A stretch of 64,000 nucleotides of DNA, taken from assembly GCF_020005365.1 (NCBI RefSeq), contig NZ_JACNML010000006.1:1-64000 (forward strand), given 5' to 3'. Of the stretch, positions 8,050 to 17,002 are shown one piece after another. The notes beneath the pieces were generated by a model. It had not been told where the DNA came from, did not search any database, and saw only the letters and a list, made by a program, of their open reading frames with translations. How positions within the stretch are numbered: position 1 is the first letter of the stretch; every line of letters begins with the position of its first letter. A program made the position numbers and the translations under genes. The stretch comes from Kangiella shandongensis (GTDB lineage Bacteria > Pseudomonadota > Gammaproteobacteria > Enterobacterales > Kangiellaceae).

Positions 8050-8776
8050 TCGATTTTTCAACCTCATCGCTTGAATTTACAGGCTTCCAAGTAAAGTCCT
8101 GGAGAACCGATTTTGCATTTCGTCCCGATGTTGCAACAACAACTCTAACAAAACTAGGTTCAAAGCCATCCGGTACTTCAAAAGTCCCGGTGTGGGTTGA
8201 GACATAGGTAAAATCAAACTTGCTGTTGTGGTTATCCGTTCCCTTCAGTTGTTCAAAGTTATAACTCTTCCTATCGCCAGCCTCCTCGCCGACAACAGAG
8301 ATTTTTATACTTCCTCTTAAGTTGCCATTTTGCCGCTTGGCCTGGATCAGCATCAAACGGTATTGGTAGACGTCGGGAGTCACCTCTTCCCAGTACATAC
8401 TGGCAACTTGTAACCCAGAGTCTACCGCATCAGGATCGAAAATTCTTTGCAACGCTTCGCGCTCTTTTTCTAAACCTTTATTTTGACGATGCAATTTATC
8501 CAGCTCAGTTTTCAGTTGCTGAGTAATCTCATGCTCGATCTGGTATTGCTGTTGCCAGTGCGTTTGCCCAGCTTCAGCTTCGGTCAAACGCTGCTGTAAC
8601 TCATCGAAGCGTTCTTGAACCGTCTCCGTCATACCGTGCTGACGTTTATTCAGCCAATAACCCACGGCCATTGCAGCAAGCAAGGTAAAGAGAATGATCA
8701 GCGTCCAGGTCCAATACCAGGTGCCGCTGCGCCTCTTGCGAATGATATAATCTGGTTGATTCGGATCTTTAGCCAT
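8036..8776 (-). CDS. Membrane-anchored coiled-coil protein (DUF6776-like)
   Basis: About 246 residues: a basic N-terminus (MAKDPNQPDYIIRKRR), one membrane helix (about residues 22-42), a long heptad coiled coil rich in Gln/Glu/Leu (about 50-110), then a globular beta-rich domain (about 115-235) probably in the periplasm. I believe it belongs to the DUF6776 family found beside erpA in pseudomonads; the function is unknown. The ATG at 8776 gives a sensible N-terminus, while an in-frame ATG at 8839 adds 21 residues. Its overlap with the bactofilin gene suggests the two products act together at the envelope. Confidence 0.65.
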   Translation of the reverse strand: MAKDPNQPDYIIRKRRSGTWYWTWTLIILFTLLAAMAVGYWLNKRQHGMTETVQERFDELQQRLTEAEAGQTHWQQQYQIEHEITQQLKTELDKLHRQNKGLEKEREALQRIFDPDAVDSGLQVASMYWEEVTPDVYQYRLMLIQAKRQNGNLRGSIKISVVGEEAGDRKSYNFEQLKGTDNHNSKFDFTYVSTHTGTFEVPDGFEPSFVRVVVATSGRNAKSVLQDFTWKPVNSSDEVEKSNAKE

Positions 8777-8933
8777 AAATCGTTGAAATTGTTTGTTGTT
8801 TGCGTCACACTTTCTTATTATGTAAGTCGTTGATGACATTGGCTATTATTGCAACCAAAGTCGACACTCCTGTCGCATTAAAACAGAATTTGTAGCCGAA
8901 GGGAATAGAAGTATTCACAATGCTGAGTGACGA

Positions 8934-10778
8934 ATGACACTGATTGATCGCCTTAGATTACGCCTCGGAGGCTTTGATGCTCTCGCTTTGATGGCCGTTA
9001 TTGGCCTTATTTGCGGCATTCTTGCTGGTGGCTCCAATATTCTGTTTCGTTACTTCACCGAAAGCTCCTATGTACTATGGGCGACCGATAAAACCAGCGG
9101 TTTTGACTTTGAAAACGCCGACTGGCTATTCCGCTTATTATTGCCAACGATAGGTGGGCTGGTAGTCGGTCTGATCCTGCAACAATTCAATCCAGACACC
9201 CGCCGAGTCGGTGTCTCACACGTCCTGGAGCGTATGGCCTACCACCAGGGACATTTGCCACCGAAGAATGCGATTGTACAGTTCTTCATCGGTGGGTTGA
9301 CCATTGCCTCGGGACAATCGGTGGGTCGTGAAGGCCCGGGGATTCACCTCGGCTCAGCCACCGGCAGTTATATCGGACAAAAGATTAAGCTTCCCAATAA
9401 CAGTATCCGTATTCTGGTTGGCTGTGGCTGTGCCGCGGCCATATCAGCTAACTTCAACACACCACTGGCTGGCGTAATCTTCGCCATGGAAGTGGTCATG
9501 ATGGAATACGCCGTCGCCAGCTTTATTCCGATCATTTTAGCCTCCGTCTCAGGCGCAGTCATGAGCCGCATATTTTTTGGCTCCGATCCTTCTTTCGACG
9601 TACCGTCAGCCATGGATGTACAGTCCTTATGGGAAATGCCCTACTTCCTGCTGCTCGGTTTTATCAGCGGTATTGTCGCCAGTTTGTTTATTATGTTTAC
9701 CAGCAAGGTGCGCCGGGTCTCTCGTGAATGGCCCGTTTGGCTCAAAACAACCATTGCCGGTACCAGCGTCGGTATTATCGCACTGGGTATACCGCAGGTC
9801 ATGGGAATTGGTTATGACACCGTCAACGCTTCATTACACGGAGAGCTGTTACTGACCATACTGGCTCTCAGTCTGGCAGGAAAATTCCTTGCTACCATTA
9901 TCTGTTCCGGATTGTCGCTGCCCGGTGGAGTATTGGGCCCCACCCTGTTTATGGGAGCCATGCTCGGCGGTGTTATGGGTAACCTGGGAGGACAGGTGTT
10001 TCCCGATCATGCCAGTTACGAAGGCTTTTATGCCATTATTGGCATGGCGACACTGATGAGTGCTGTATTACAGGCACCGCTCGCCGCACTCATGGCATTG
10101 TTAGAACTAACTAATAACCCCAATATCCTTCTTCCCGGCATGTTCTCCATCGTTATTGGCAACATGGTGGTCAGTCAGTTATTCAAGCGAGAATCCTTTT
10201 GGGAAACTCAGATGAAAGATCGGGGCATGCGCTTAAAAGTCAGTCCAATGAAACAGGTATTGCGCAGTATCGGAGTGGCCGGCGTCATGACCCGAAGCAT
10301 TACCTACCTCAGAAACATGTCGACCCCACAGGAAATTTCTGTTGCTCTAAAAGATAAGCCTCGCTGGATCCTAATCAAAAACGAACAGGACGAAGTCATA
10401 TCGCTAATGGTAGCGAGCGATCTGGGCCGTTTCTTAATTGAGAAAGAGGAAGAGCAGGAGCGCAAAAAAGCTAAACAAAAACCTGCAGCAGCAGAAGATG
10501 AAAAAGCCGAAGCACCGGAAAAGGTTGAAGACATTATTGAAGAAGAAATAATACCCGAGGCGATAAATCTGATGGATATTCCGGCCAACCGCCAGGAGCT
10601 TGTCGCCATTGATTTACAAGCCACGCTGGAAGAAGCCTACGACAAAATGGAACAACGTAAAATTTCAGCAGCTTATGTCTATCGCATCACACATAATAAA
10701 GAAGAGCGTATTTACGGTATTGTGACCCGCGATATGATTACGGATCAGTATATTTTCTCAAAAACACAGGTTGATTAG
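8934..10778 (+). CDS. ClC family chloride channel/transporter with CBS domains
   Basis: A 614-residue inner membrane protein: ClC core (about residues 15-430) followed by a charged linker (about 500-545, Lys/Glu/Ala-rich) and CBS-type segments. The gating glutamate is present in GREGPG (Glu133). The proton-glutamate position of E. coli ClC (Glu203, in IIEEM) aligns with Val187 in FAMEVVMM, a channel-like residue. The selectivity motif GSGIP aligns with a segment reading VGVSH (92-96), so the central serine is not in its usual place. These suggest altered coupling or ion preference. The hemJ gene follows after 3 bases. Confidence 0.85.
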   Translation: MTLIDRLRLRLGGFDALALMAVIGLICGILAGGSNILFRYFTESSYVLWATDKTSGFDFENADWLFRLLLPTIGGLVVGLILQQFNPDTRRVGVSHVLERMAYHQGHLPPKNAIVQFFIGGLTIASGQSVGREGPGIHLGSATGSYIGQKIKLPNNSIRILVGCGCAAAISANFNTPLAGVIFAMEVVMMEYAVASFIPIILASVSGAVMSRIFFGSDPSFDVPSAMDVQSLWEMPYFLLLGFISGIVASLFIMFTSKVRRVSREWPVWLKTTIAGTSVGIIALGIPQVMGIGYDTVNASLHGELLLTILALSLAGKFLATIICSGLSLPGGVLGPTLFMGAMLGGVMGNLGGQVFPDHASYEGFYAIIGMATLMSAVLQAPLAALMALLELTNNPNILLPGMFSIVIGNMVVSQLFKRESFWETQMKDRGMRLKVSPMKQVLRSIGVAGVMTRSITYLRNMSTPQEISVALKDKPRWILIKNEQDEVISLMVASDLGRFLIEKEEEQERKKAKQKPAAAEDEKAEAPEKVEDIIEEEIIPEAINLMDIPANRQELVAIDLQATLEEAYDKMEQRKISAAYVYRITHNKEERIYGIVTRDMITDQYIFSKTQVD

Positions 10779-10781
10779 CGC

Positions 10782-11201
10782 ATGCAATGGGTTAAAACAT
10801 TTCACTTATTTTTTATGGTTGCCTGGTTCGCAGGAGTTTTTTATTTACCCAGAATTTTTGTCAACTTGGCGCAAACTGAAAATGATGGTGCATTCAACCA
10901 GTTGAATATCATGGCGCGTAAACTCTACCGCTTTACCACGCCCTTTATGATCCTGACAGTGATTTTTGGTCTGTGGCTGGCTTCCTATAATTGGGAATAC
11001 TACCTCCAGTCGGGATGGTTCCACGCCAAAATGGCTATCATCGTATTACTGATTATCTACCACTTTATCTGCGGCATGTATCAAAAACAGTTTGCCGATG
11101 GCCGTTGCGATAAAAGCCATACCTACTTCCGTGTGTTTAATGAAATCCCGGTTTTATTTTTACTCGGTGCCGTGATTCTGGCTGTAGTAAAGCCGTTTTA
11201 A
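10782..11201 (+). CDS. hemJ: Protoporphyrinogen IX oxidase HemJ
   Basis: A 139-residue membrane protein with four hydrophobic helices, of the HemJ (UPF0093) family that oxidises protoporphyrinogen IX in haem synthesis. The N-terminal motif KTFHLFFMVAWFAGVFYLPR, with the conserved His, is clear. Length is typical. It sits 3 bases after the ClC gene and is probably co-transcribed. HemJ genes occur near erpA/argC in pseudomonads, consistent with this neighbourhood. Confidence 0.88.
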   Translation: MQWVKTFHLFFMVAWFAGVFYLPRIFVNLAQTENDGAFNQLNIMARKLYRFTTPFMILTVIFGLWLASYNWEYYLQSGWFHAKMAIIVLLIIYHFICGMYQKQFADGRCDKSHTYFRVFNEIPVLFLLGAVILAVVKPF

Positions 11202-11426
11202 GGATATAAAACCATGAAATACCTTTGTCCCTATTGTCCTTACATTATCAATTTTAGGCTGTGACTCGTCATCACCAAAAACACTCATAAAGAATATCAA
11301 AAGTCGATAGCATCAAAAGATTTATCAAAACTTCAAAGCCTCTATGCAAAAGGCCACTACCAATGCAACCTTAACACAATTAATTTTCCTGATACTGTAG
11401 AGCAATTCCAATTCGAGCTAAGTAGC

Positions 11427-11945
11427 ATGACAAATGAAGATATAGAAAAATATAAAAGGATTAACAGCTCAGAAGTGACCAAAGAAATTAAGTTTGCAGA
11501 ATATTTACAGAAGGGGTTAAGCTACCGAGAAGTTGGAAAAGAAACCTTTAAATACCTAACTAAAGAATCCAGCCCAAGAATACCGCCGGAATTTAGGCTC
11601 ATTCCGAGTCATCAAGCAAAAATCACCATGCAAATTACTCAAAATAATGATAAGGATATCTGCACAAACAACACTACTAAACGTATGACACTTTATATTA
11701 GCCAGTTCCAAGGCGAGTATAAATTTATAGAACCAATGTGTGATGTGCAATTAGCTGCAGCAAATGCGACGGCTGTTAGTGAAAAATTTCAAAAATCTTT
11801 TGCTAAAAAAATTAACCTAGACTCACTGAAAGATAAGTACAAAAATGAAGGTCTAATGGGGATAAAAAACTATGCAAAGGAAACCAATATCCCACAAGCC
11901 ATTGTTTTTGAAACCTATAACACTCGAATTTACCCTAGTTTCTAG
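11427..11945 (+). CDS. Hypothetical protein, remnant of a decayed lipoprotein gene
   Basis: A 172-residue open frame of unknown function, lysine-rich and AT-rich compared with its neighbours. The same frame is open back to 11265, and an ATG at 11214 is in this frame but is cut off by a TGA at 11262. A lipobox-like LSILGC lies in another frame at about 11245-11262. This suggests the intact gene began near 11214 with a lipoprotein signal now broken by small indels. The ATG at 11427 has no clear ribosome site, so the frame may not be translated. Confidence 0.4.
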   Translation: MTNEDIEKYKRINSSEVTKEIKFAEYLQKGLSYREVGKETFKYLTKESSPRIPPEFRLIPSHQAKITMQITQNNDKDICTNNTTKRMTLYISQFQGEYKFIEPMCDVQLAAANATAVSEKFQKSFAKKINLDSLKDKYKNEGLMGIKNYAKETNIPQAIVFETYNTRIYPSF

Positions 11946-11960
11946 TCTTAAAACCTTACC

Positions 11961-11988
11961 CGTCATTCCCGCCTTCGCGGGAATGACG
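11961..11988. repeat. Palindromic element, GTCATTCCCGC type
   Basis: A near-perfect inverted repeat: GTCATTCCCGC, a short loop, then GCGGGAATGAC. It lies between the convergent hypothetical gene and msrAB. A second copy with a different loop is at 39021-39048. It may double as a bidirectional terminator, though T-tracts are poor. Confidence 0.7.
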
Positions 11989-12037
11989 AAAAATATGTGG
12001 TAAATGACAAAATAGTTTGTGTTGAATAATACAGTAT

Positions 12038-13363
12038 TTACGAAGACTTTCTCGGCACAAACTCCAACACGGTGGCATTAATACAGTAGCGTGGTTTGCC
12101 ATTAGGACCATCATCAAAAACGTGTCCTAAGTGAATACCTGAAGATTTAGAGCGTATTTCTGTCCGCTTCAAACCAAAGGCATTGTCTTCATGATAAGTA
12201 ACAGAACCGTCAACAGGTTTAGTGAAAGATAACCAGCCGGTACCGGAATTGAATCGGTCTTTGGTATCGAACAGCGGCTGCCCACTAAGCTTATCGATAA
12301 ATACCCCTGGTGGCGTATCCTTAAAGATATCGTATTCTTTACAGAAGCGGCTGTCGGTTCCCTGCTGAAACGCCACATCATAAGCTTCGCTATCCCCTAG
12401 CTTAAATTTACCTAACACCGCATAAAATTCTTCCGGAGTTAAATACCCTCGGTGACCGAACACCTCTTCTCCATTCTCTAAAAATAGAATGGTCGGCGTA
12501 GCCCAGGTTTCTGTTTTAATTGTCAAACCATCAAGCTGACTTCCCAGGCGCCAGGTTAATGGAATCGTTCCCTTGTAATCATTGGTCACGTTTTCCTTAA
12601 ACTTTTCACAGTAAGGACAGAAAGATTGCGGCTCGATAACCACGATCTGCTTACCCTGCTGTAATGCGCTATTATCCACTTGTGGGGCTTTGTCCTTTTC
12701 GTTAAAAACTACGCCTGTCGAGTGATCGGGACAGTATCCATTTGGGTTCTTAACTAAATAATCCTGGTGATATTCTTCAGCAGGGTGAAACTGATCTAAC
12801 GGTTTAATGATTGTCGCAATATCACCGTAGCCAGCTTCCGATAATAACACCTGATACTCAGCCTTAACTCGCTGCGCGATATCCTGCTGCTCGGGTGAGT
12901 TGATTAAAATCGTTGAGCGATATTGGGTGCCGATATCATTACCCTGACGATTGACCTGCGTCGGATCATGCCCTTCAAAATAGTTTTGTAGAATAGCGTC
13001 TAAACTAACTTGATTCTTATTGAAAGTAACTTTGACCACTTCCGCATAATTATTGGGATCCATACGGTATTTGGACTTAATGATTTCCCTATATTCCGGC
13101 TTAATCCCCGAGCCATCGGCATAGCCGGAAACGGCATCAATCACACCATCAATCGCCGCATAGCGCTTTTCCGCACCCCAGAAACACCCCGCACCGAGCA
13201 CAATCGAGTCCAGATGTTTGGTTGCAGGCATCTCGGCATTCTGTTCCATGCTGGTTGTTTGCGGAGCCTCTGATGCCACAGGACTCATACCCACACCTGT
13301 CAGCAGCCAGCCCACTCCGGCAACAATACCAAGAAATAACAGGGACTTATAAATCAATTTCAC
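12038..13363 (-). CDS. msrAB: Exported methionine sulfoxide reductase, MsrA-thioredoxin-MsrB fusion
   Basis: About 441 residues with three repair modules. An N-terminal hydrophobic anchor (about 4-25) is followed by MsrA with catalytic Cys in GAGCFWGA (Cys60), a thioredoxin-like domain with CPYC (about 249-252), and MsrB with GTGWLSF, IHLGHVFDDGP and catalytic RYCIN (about 426). MsrA reduces S-epimers and MsrB R-epimers of oxidised methionine. The product is probably periplasmic. I chose the GTG at 13363, which has AGGAAGG six bases upstream. Neisseria PilB has the order Trx-MsrA-MsrB; here the thioredoxin domain lies in the middle. It follows ybjQ and may be in the sigma-factor operon. Confidence 0.88.
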   Translation of the reverse strand: MKLIYKSLLFLGIVAGVGWLLTGVGMSPVASEAPQTTSMEQNAEMPATKHLDSIVLGAGCFWGAEKRYAAIDGVIDAVSGYADGSGIKPEYREIIKSKYRMDPNNYAEVVKVTFNKNQVSLDAILQNYFEGHDPTQVNRQGNDIGTQYRSTILINSPEQQDIAQRVKAEYQVLLSEAGYGDIATIIKPLDQFHPAEEYHQDYLVKNPNGYCPDHSTGVVFNEKDKAPQVDNSALQQGKQIVVIEPQSFCPYCEKFKENVTNDYKGTIPLTWRLGSQLDGLTIKTETWATPTILFLENGEEVFGHRGYLTPEEFYAVLGKFKLGDSEAYDVAFQQGTDSRFCKEYDIFKDTPPGVFIDKLSGQPLFDTKDRFNSGTGWLSFTKPVDGSVTYHEDNAFGLKRTEIRSKSSGIHLGHVFDDGPNGKPRYCINATVLEFVPRKSS

Positions 13364-13468
13364 ACCAACCACCTTCCTCGCTAACTCCAATAGATCACGA
13401 CAACCGCACAACTTTATCGTGATCGGCTTAATAGTTAGATGGTGCGAAACGTCAAATGTTACAGCGAA

Positions 13469-13804
13469 TTATGACTCTTTGGATAACACCACTGCCGTGC
13501 CAAAAACCAGTAACTCCGCCGCCGAACTCGCAACCATCGAAGTGGTAAAACGTGCGCCGATAATCGCGTTAGCACCAAGCAGTCGCGCCTCATCCAACAT
13601 CCGATCTATCGCCTGCTCGCGACTTTCCGCCATCAGTTTGGTGTATTCGTTAACTTCCCCACCGACGATATTACGCAGCCCGGCCAATATGTCCCGGCCG
13701 ACATGACGTGCTCGAACCGTATTGCCTCGTACCAGCCCCAGTACTTTGTCGACTTTATATCCAGGGACTTCCTCTAAGGTGTATAGCTCTATATCATGAC
13801 TCAT
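13469..13804 (-). CDS. YbjQ/UPF0145 family protein
   Basis: A 111-residue protein of the YbjQ family, a small fold of unknown function sometimes labelled heavy-metal-binding. Family features are VLGLVRGNTVRARHVGRD near residue 25 and GANAIIGARF near 83. It shares a 4-base stop/start overlap with the anti-sigma gene, so translation is coupled. The link to the sigma factor is positional only. Confidence 0.8.
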   Translation of the reverse strand: MSHDIELYTLEEVPGYKVDKVLGLVRGNTVRARHVGRDILAGLRNIVGGEVNEYTKLMAESREQAIDRMLDEARLLGANAIIGARFTTSMVASSAAELLVFGTAVVLSKES

Positions 13805-14238
13805 AATTTCACATTCCTGTATTTATCTGTTTTTCTAGCGATTAGCCGTTGCCTCAGCACACTGATGAAGAGTGATAGAACACCGAGTTCTATTAGAAAC
13901 ACACCAACTTTTACCCATGTCACAATACCTGGTTCGGTGTAAAACATAAAAAGTTGCCAGACCATAAAACCTAACAAACCGACAGTTAGACATAACCAGC
14001 CAATCACACTCAAAATCTTTGACGTAGGTTCATTCATTAATTGCTCAATCTTGGACTCTTCACATTCCGGGTATTTCAACTGCCCCATTTCTTGCCGAAT
14101 AGCGACAATATCGTCATAAATTTTCCGACAACTGTCACACTCTTTCAGATGCAGCCGGACTCGCTGTGCTTTTTGCTGACTGAGTTCATGATCGATATAA
14201 CCGCTCATTAACTCCTGAATATGTTCACATTGATTCAT
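13801..14238 (-). CDS. Zinc-finger anti-sigma factor, membrane-bound
   Basis: About 145 residues. The N-terminal zf-HC2-type zinc domain has Cys4, a helix and HLKECDSC (H-x3-C-x2-C), typical of ZAS anti-sigma factors that bind an ECF sigma factor. Two hydrophobic helices follow (about 78-98 and 108-130). I chose the ATG at 14238 with GAGG six bases upstream; the GTG just before it is also in frame. It lies directly after the sigma gene, and ybjQ overlaps its end. Confidence 0.8.
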   Translation of the reverse strand: MNQCEHIQELMSGYIDHELSQQKAQRVRLHLKECDSCRKIYDDIVAIRQEMGQLKYPECEESKIEQLMNEPTSKILSVIGWLCLTVGLLGFMVWQLFMFYTEPGIVTWVKVGVFLIELGVLSLFISVLRQRLIARKTDKYRNVKL

Positions 14239-14241
14239 CAC

Positions 14242-14760
14242 TTACCTCGCTTCAAATGATGTATCTTTTGATTCATTGTTCAAGGCTTCACGTAACGCTA
14301 ATCTTGCACGATGAAGCCGTGACATGACGGTACCTTTGGGTATCGATAAAATTTCTGCGATATCGTCATAACTATGACCATGGTAATCGCGCAACACCAC
14401 TAACTCTCGATGATGGACAGCCAATGTTTTGAGAGCTGCACTTAACCGCAATCGAATCTGCTCACGTTCGAGCTGGCGTTCCGGGGATTCTTGTTCCGGC
14501 TGCTCGACGGATATATTCACATCATCAATAGTCGTTTCCCGCGACCGCTGGCGAAGTCGATCGATAGCGGCATTCCTCACCACCCGATACAACCATTTCT
14601 GCAGGTCAATACCACTTTTCGGAGCTTTGGGGTGAGCTAGAACTTTCTCGATACTCGACTGAACCACATCCTCAGCATCCGACTGGTTACCCAGTAATTG
14701 CACAGCAAAAACCAGACTTTTGCGGCAATAATCCTCAAGCTGGGGGGTGGTTTGAGACAA
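14242..14760 (-). CDS. ECF RNA polymerase sigma factor
   Basis: A 172-residue sigma-70 family factor of ECF type with only regions 2 and 4. Region 2 contains GNQSDAEDVVQSSIEKVL and WLYRVVRNAAIDRLRQ; region 4 contains YDDIAEILSIPKGTVMSRLHRARLAL. The start is TTG at 14760 with GGAG six bases upstream. It is first in the operon sigma/anti-sigma/ybjQ, with msrAB about 105 bases beyond, so the trigger may be oxidative or envelope stress. That trigger is an inference from context. Confidence 0.9.
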   Translation of the reverse strand: MSQTTPQLEDYCRKSLVFAVQLLGNQSDAEDVVQSSIEKVLAHPKAPKSGIDLQKWLYRVVRNAAIDRLRQRSRETTIDDVNISVEQPEQESPERQLEREQIRLRLSAALKTLAVHHRELVVLRDYHGHSYDDIAEILSIPKGTVMSRLHRARLALREALNNESKDTSFEAR

Positions 14761-15003
14761 ATGAAACTCCTTACAATGAACTAAACGATAACCCTGTGTA
14801 TTAATTTAACGAGGAACTCAGCGCTTTATTCCAGTCGTCGGTTACTTTTTCACCACTACTGTTATAGCACGTTGGTTTCAGAAGGCACAAAGCCAGGCCC
14901 ATTAATATCATGTAACAGATGCTTATAGTTCATTAATTGATGTAAAAACAATTAGTTACTATACTCCCTGAGCAATCATTAACAATAAACAGGGAAAAAA
15001 GAC

Positions 15004-15756
15004 ATGACTATTTTTAAAGACTTGGGGAAGGGATTTTACACGCTACTCTTTGTCGCACCGCTCTTCTGGATTGTTCCAACCATGGTCGAAGGCCTACAGC
15101 ACCTGGTTGAAGTTCAGCTTGGCTTTTTCACCGTTGGTGATGGCGTTAAAGGCAATACCGAGACCGCTATTCGTCTAACTTTCGGCTTCTTTAAAGTCAT
15201 GAGTATTTTAGTTCCCGTTCTTCTCATCTTAAAACTGTCGGGCAACGACTGGGATAAAAGTAAACTGTTTCCGCTGGTTAACTTGGAGAAGAAAACTATC
15301 GTCATCACCGCCATAACCATTCTGGGCTTACTTATTTTTCTGGGCTTCTTCAGCGAACCCTTTACCCGCTGGCTAACAGGCCTGATTAAAATCCCAGAGG
15401 ATATGGTTCCGTTTACACCACTTTTAGTGCTCCTGGCACTTGTCGCAATTTTTAGAGCTCCGATCACTCGTTCCATGCTAACCATCGCCGGAGTTAAATT
15501 GGAAGGAAAGCTCAGTGTTAAATCCTACGGTTACGAACTGCTCAATATTATCTATTTAACGGTTCTGGTTGCCGGCCCAATGTATTTACACTATCAAATT
15601 GACGGCTGGGCCAGAGGCACGGACGGCTGGGAATTGTTTGGTCTACTCACGCTGGACTCATTGCTGGTCGGTCTTATGGTCCTGCTTATCGGCCTCGCCA
15701 TGCGCCTGGCTATCGTCAGTGTCTACTCCAGAGATCTCAAAGCTGGTATCGCTTAA
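15004..15756 (+). CDS. Hypothetical multi-pass membrane protein
   Basis: A 250-residue integral membrane protein with about six hydrophobic helices (about residues 12-32, 55-78, 95-118, 140-155, 175-195, 215-240) and no motif I recognise. A soluble-looking loop (about 35-50) carries GDGVKGNTET. It stands alone between the divergent sigma-factor operon and yghU. Codon use looks native. I cannot assign a function. Confidence 0.6.
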   Translation: MTIFKDLGKGFYTLLFVAPLFWIVPTMVEGLQHLVEVQLGFFTVGDGVKGNTETAIRLTFGFFKVMSILVPVLLILKLSGNDWDKSKLFPLVNLEKKTIVITAITILGLLIFLGFFSEPFTRWLTGLIKIPEDMVPFTPLLVLLALVAIFRAPITRSMLTIAGVKLEGKLSVKSYGYELLNIIYLTVLVAGPMYLHYQIDGWARGTDGWELFGLLTLDSLLVGLMVLLIGLAMRLAIVSVYSRDLKAGIA

Positions 15757-15865
15757 CTAACACAATATGTGAATGACTCATAGCAGTCATTCATATGGCT
15801 ACATTGACACAGGCCTGTTAGTGGCGTTTCAATAAAGCTACCCTTATTCAGAGTCAGGCATACAC

Positions 15866-16732
15866 GTGAGTCAAAATAAGAACTACACCCCTCCCAAGGT
15901 TTGGACATGGGATTCTGAAAGTGGTGGCGAATGGGCCAACATTAGCCGCCCTGTTTCGGGCGCTACCCACGACAAAGCTCTCCCCACCGGTAAGCACCCG
16001 CTGCAACTGTACTCTCTAGCCACACCCAATGGGCAAAAAGTGACCATTATGCTTGAAGAGTTATTGGCGCTTGGCCATACAAAAGCCGAATACGATGCCT
16101 ACCTGATAGATATCAGCGAAGGTGATCAGTTCGGCAGCGGTTTTGTAGCAGTAAATCCTAATTCAAAAATTCCGGCATTAATGGATCATGCACCAGCAAG
16201 CGGCAACTCACCTCAGCGAGTTTTCGAGTCTGGCGCCATTTTGTTGTATCTGGCGGAGAAGTTTAACGACTTACTGCCTGAAAACCCCGGCAAGCGCACC
16301 GAAGCATTATCCTGGCTGTTCTGGCAGATGGGTAGCGCGCCCTATGTCGGCGGCGGCTTTGGTCACTTCTATAAATACGCGCCGGAACCCATCGAATACG
16401 CCATAGACCGCTTTACCATGGAAACGAAGCGTCAACTCGATGTACTCGATAAACATTTAGCGGATAATGAGTACATGGCAGGAGACGAATACTCCATCGC
16501 TGACATCGCCATCTGGCCTTGGTACGGCAGTCTGGTATTGGGCTATGCCTACGATGCAAAAGAGTTTTTAGATGCTGAATCGTATAAACACCTCTTGCGC
16601 TGGGCGAAACAAATCGACACCAGAGAAGCCGTAAGACGTGGGCGTATCGTCAATAAGACCTGGGGCGATGATAATGAAGTGCAGCTACGCGAACGCCATG
16701 ACGCTGCCGATATTGATAAGATATTGAAATAA
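15866..16732 (+). CDS. yghU: Glutathione S-transferase-like YghU
   Basis: A 288-residue protein very close to E. coli YghU, a Nu-class GST with disulfide-bond reductase activity that binds two glutathiones. Shared features are PPKVWTWD at the start, ANISRPVSGATHDK, KHPLQLYSLATPNGQKVTI in the thioredoxin-like domain, and VNPNSKIPAL near residue 95. Length is identical to the E. coli protein. The start is GTG at 15866. Cytoplasmic. Convergent with the rubredoxin genes. Confidence 0.93.
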   Translation: MSQNKNYTPPKVWTWDSESGGEWANISRPVSGATHDKALPTGKHPLQLYSLATPNGQKVTIMLEELLALGHTKAEYDAYLIDISEGDQFGSGFVAVNPNSKIPALMDHAPASGNSPQRVFESGAILLYLAEKFNDLLPENPGKRTEALSWLFWQMGSAPYVGGGFGHFYKYAPEPIEYAIDRFTMETKRQLDVLDKHLADNEYMAGDEYSIADIAIWPWYGSLVLGYAYDAKEFLDAESYKHLLRWAKQIDTREAVRRGRIVNKTWGDDNEVQLRERHDAADIDKILK

Positions 16733-16751
16733 GCACCTGGAGCAGGCCTGT

Positions 16752-16925
16752 TTATTCCTCCGTAACTAACTCGAAGTCTTCTTTACTGGCCCCACAGTCC
16801 GGGCAATACCAGTCATCCGGAATATCTTCCCAGCGCGTGCCAGGAGCAATGCCGTCTTCTTCCCAGCCTTGCTCCTCATCATAAATAAAGTCACAGACTA
16901 AACATCGATATTTCCTGTATTCCAT
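16752..16925 (-). CDS. Rubredoxin, copy 1
   Basis: A 57-residue rubredoxin, a one-electron carrier with a single iron held by four cysteines: CLVCDF and CPDCGAS. The start is the ATG at 16925 with TAGGG upstream. It is nearly identical in protein and DNA to the second rubredoxin at 17044-17232; the ends differ ([11 protein letters not shown] here). Electron acceptors could be an alkane hydroxylase or a peroxide-reducing system, but none is adjacent. Confidence 0.93.
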   Translation of the reverse strand: MEYRKYRCLVCDFIYDEEQGWEEDGIAPGTRWEDIPDDWYCPDCGASKEDFELVTEE

Positions 16926-17002
16926 TATTCAGCCCTATTTTCACCAAAATCTAGATTCAGTATAACAAGTTTCACCCGGCTTGCTTAAAGCCAACAGACC
17001 AC

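Noticed and set aside
15764-15798. Inverted repeat GAATGACT/AGTCATTC after the orphan membrane protein
   Set aside because: The stem is modest and no T-tract follows; it might be a terminator but is not strong enough to list.
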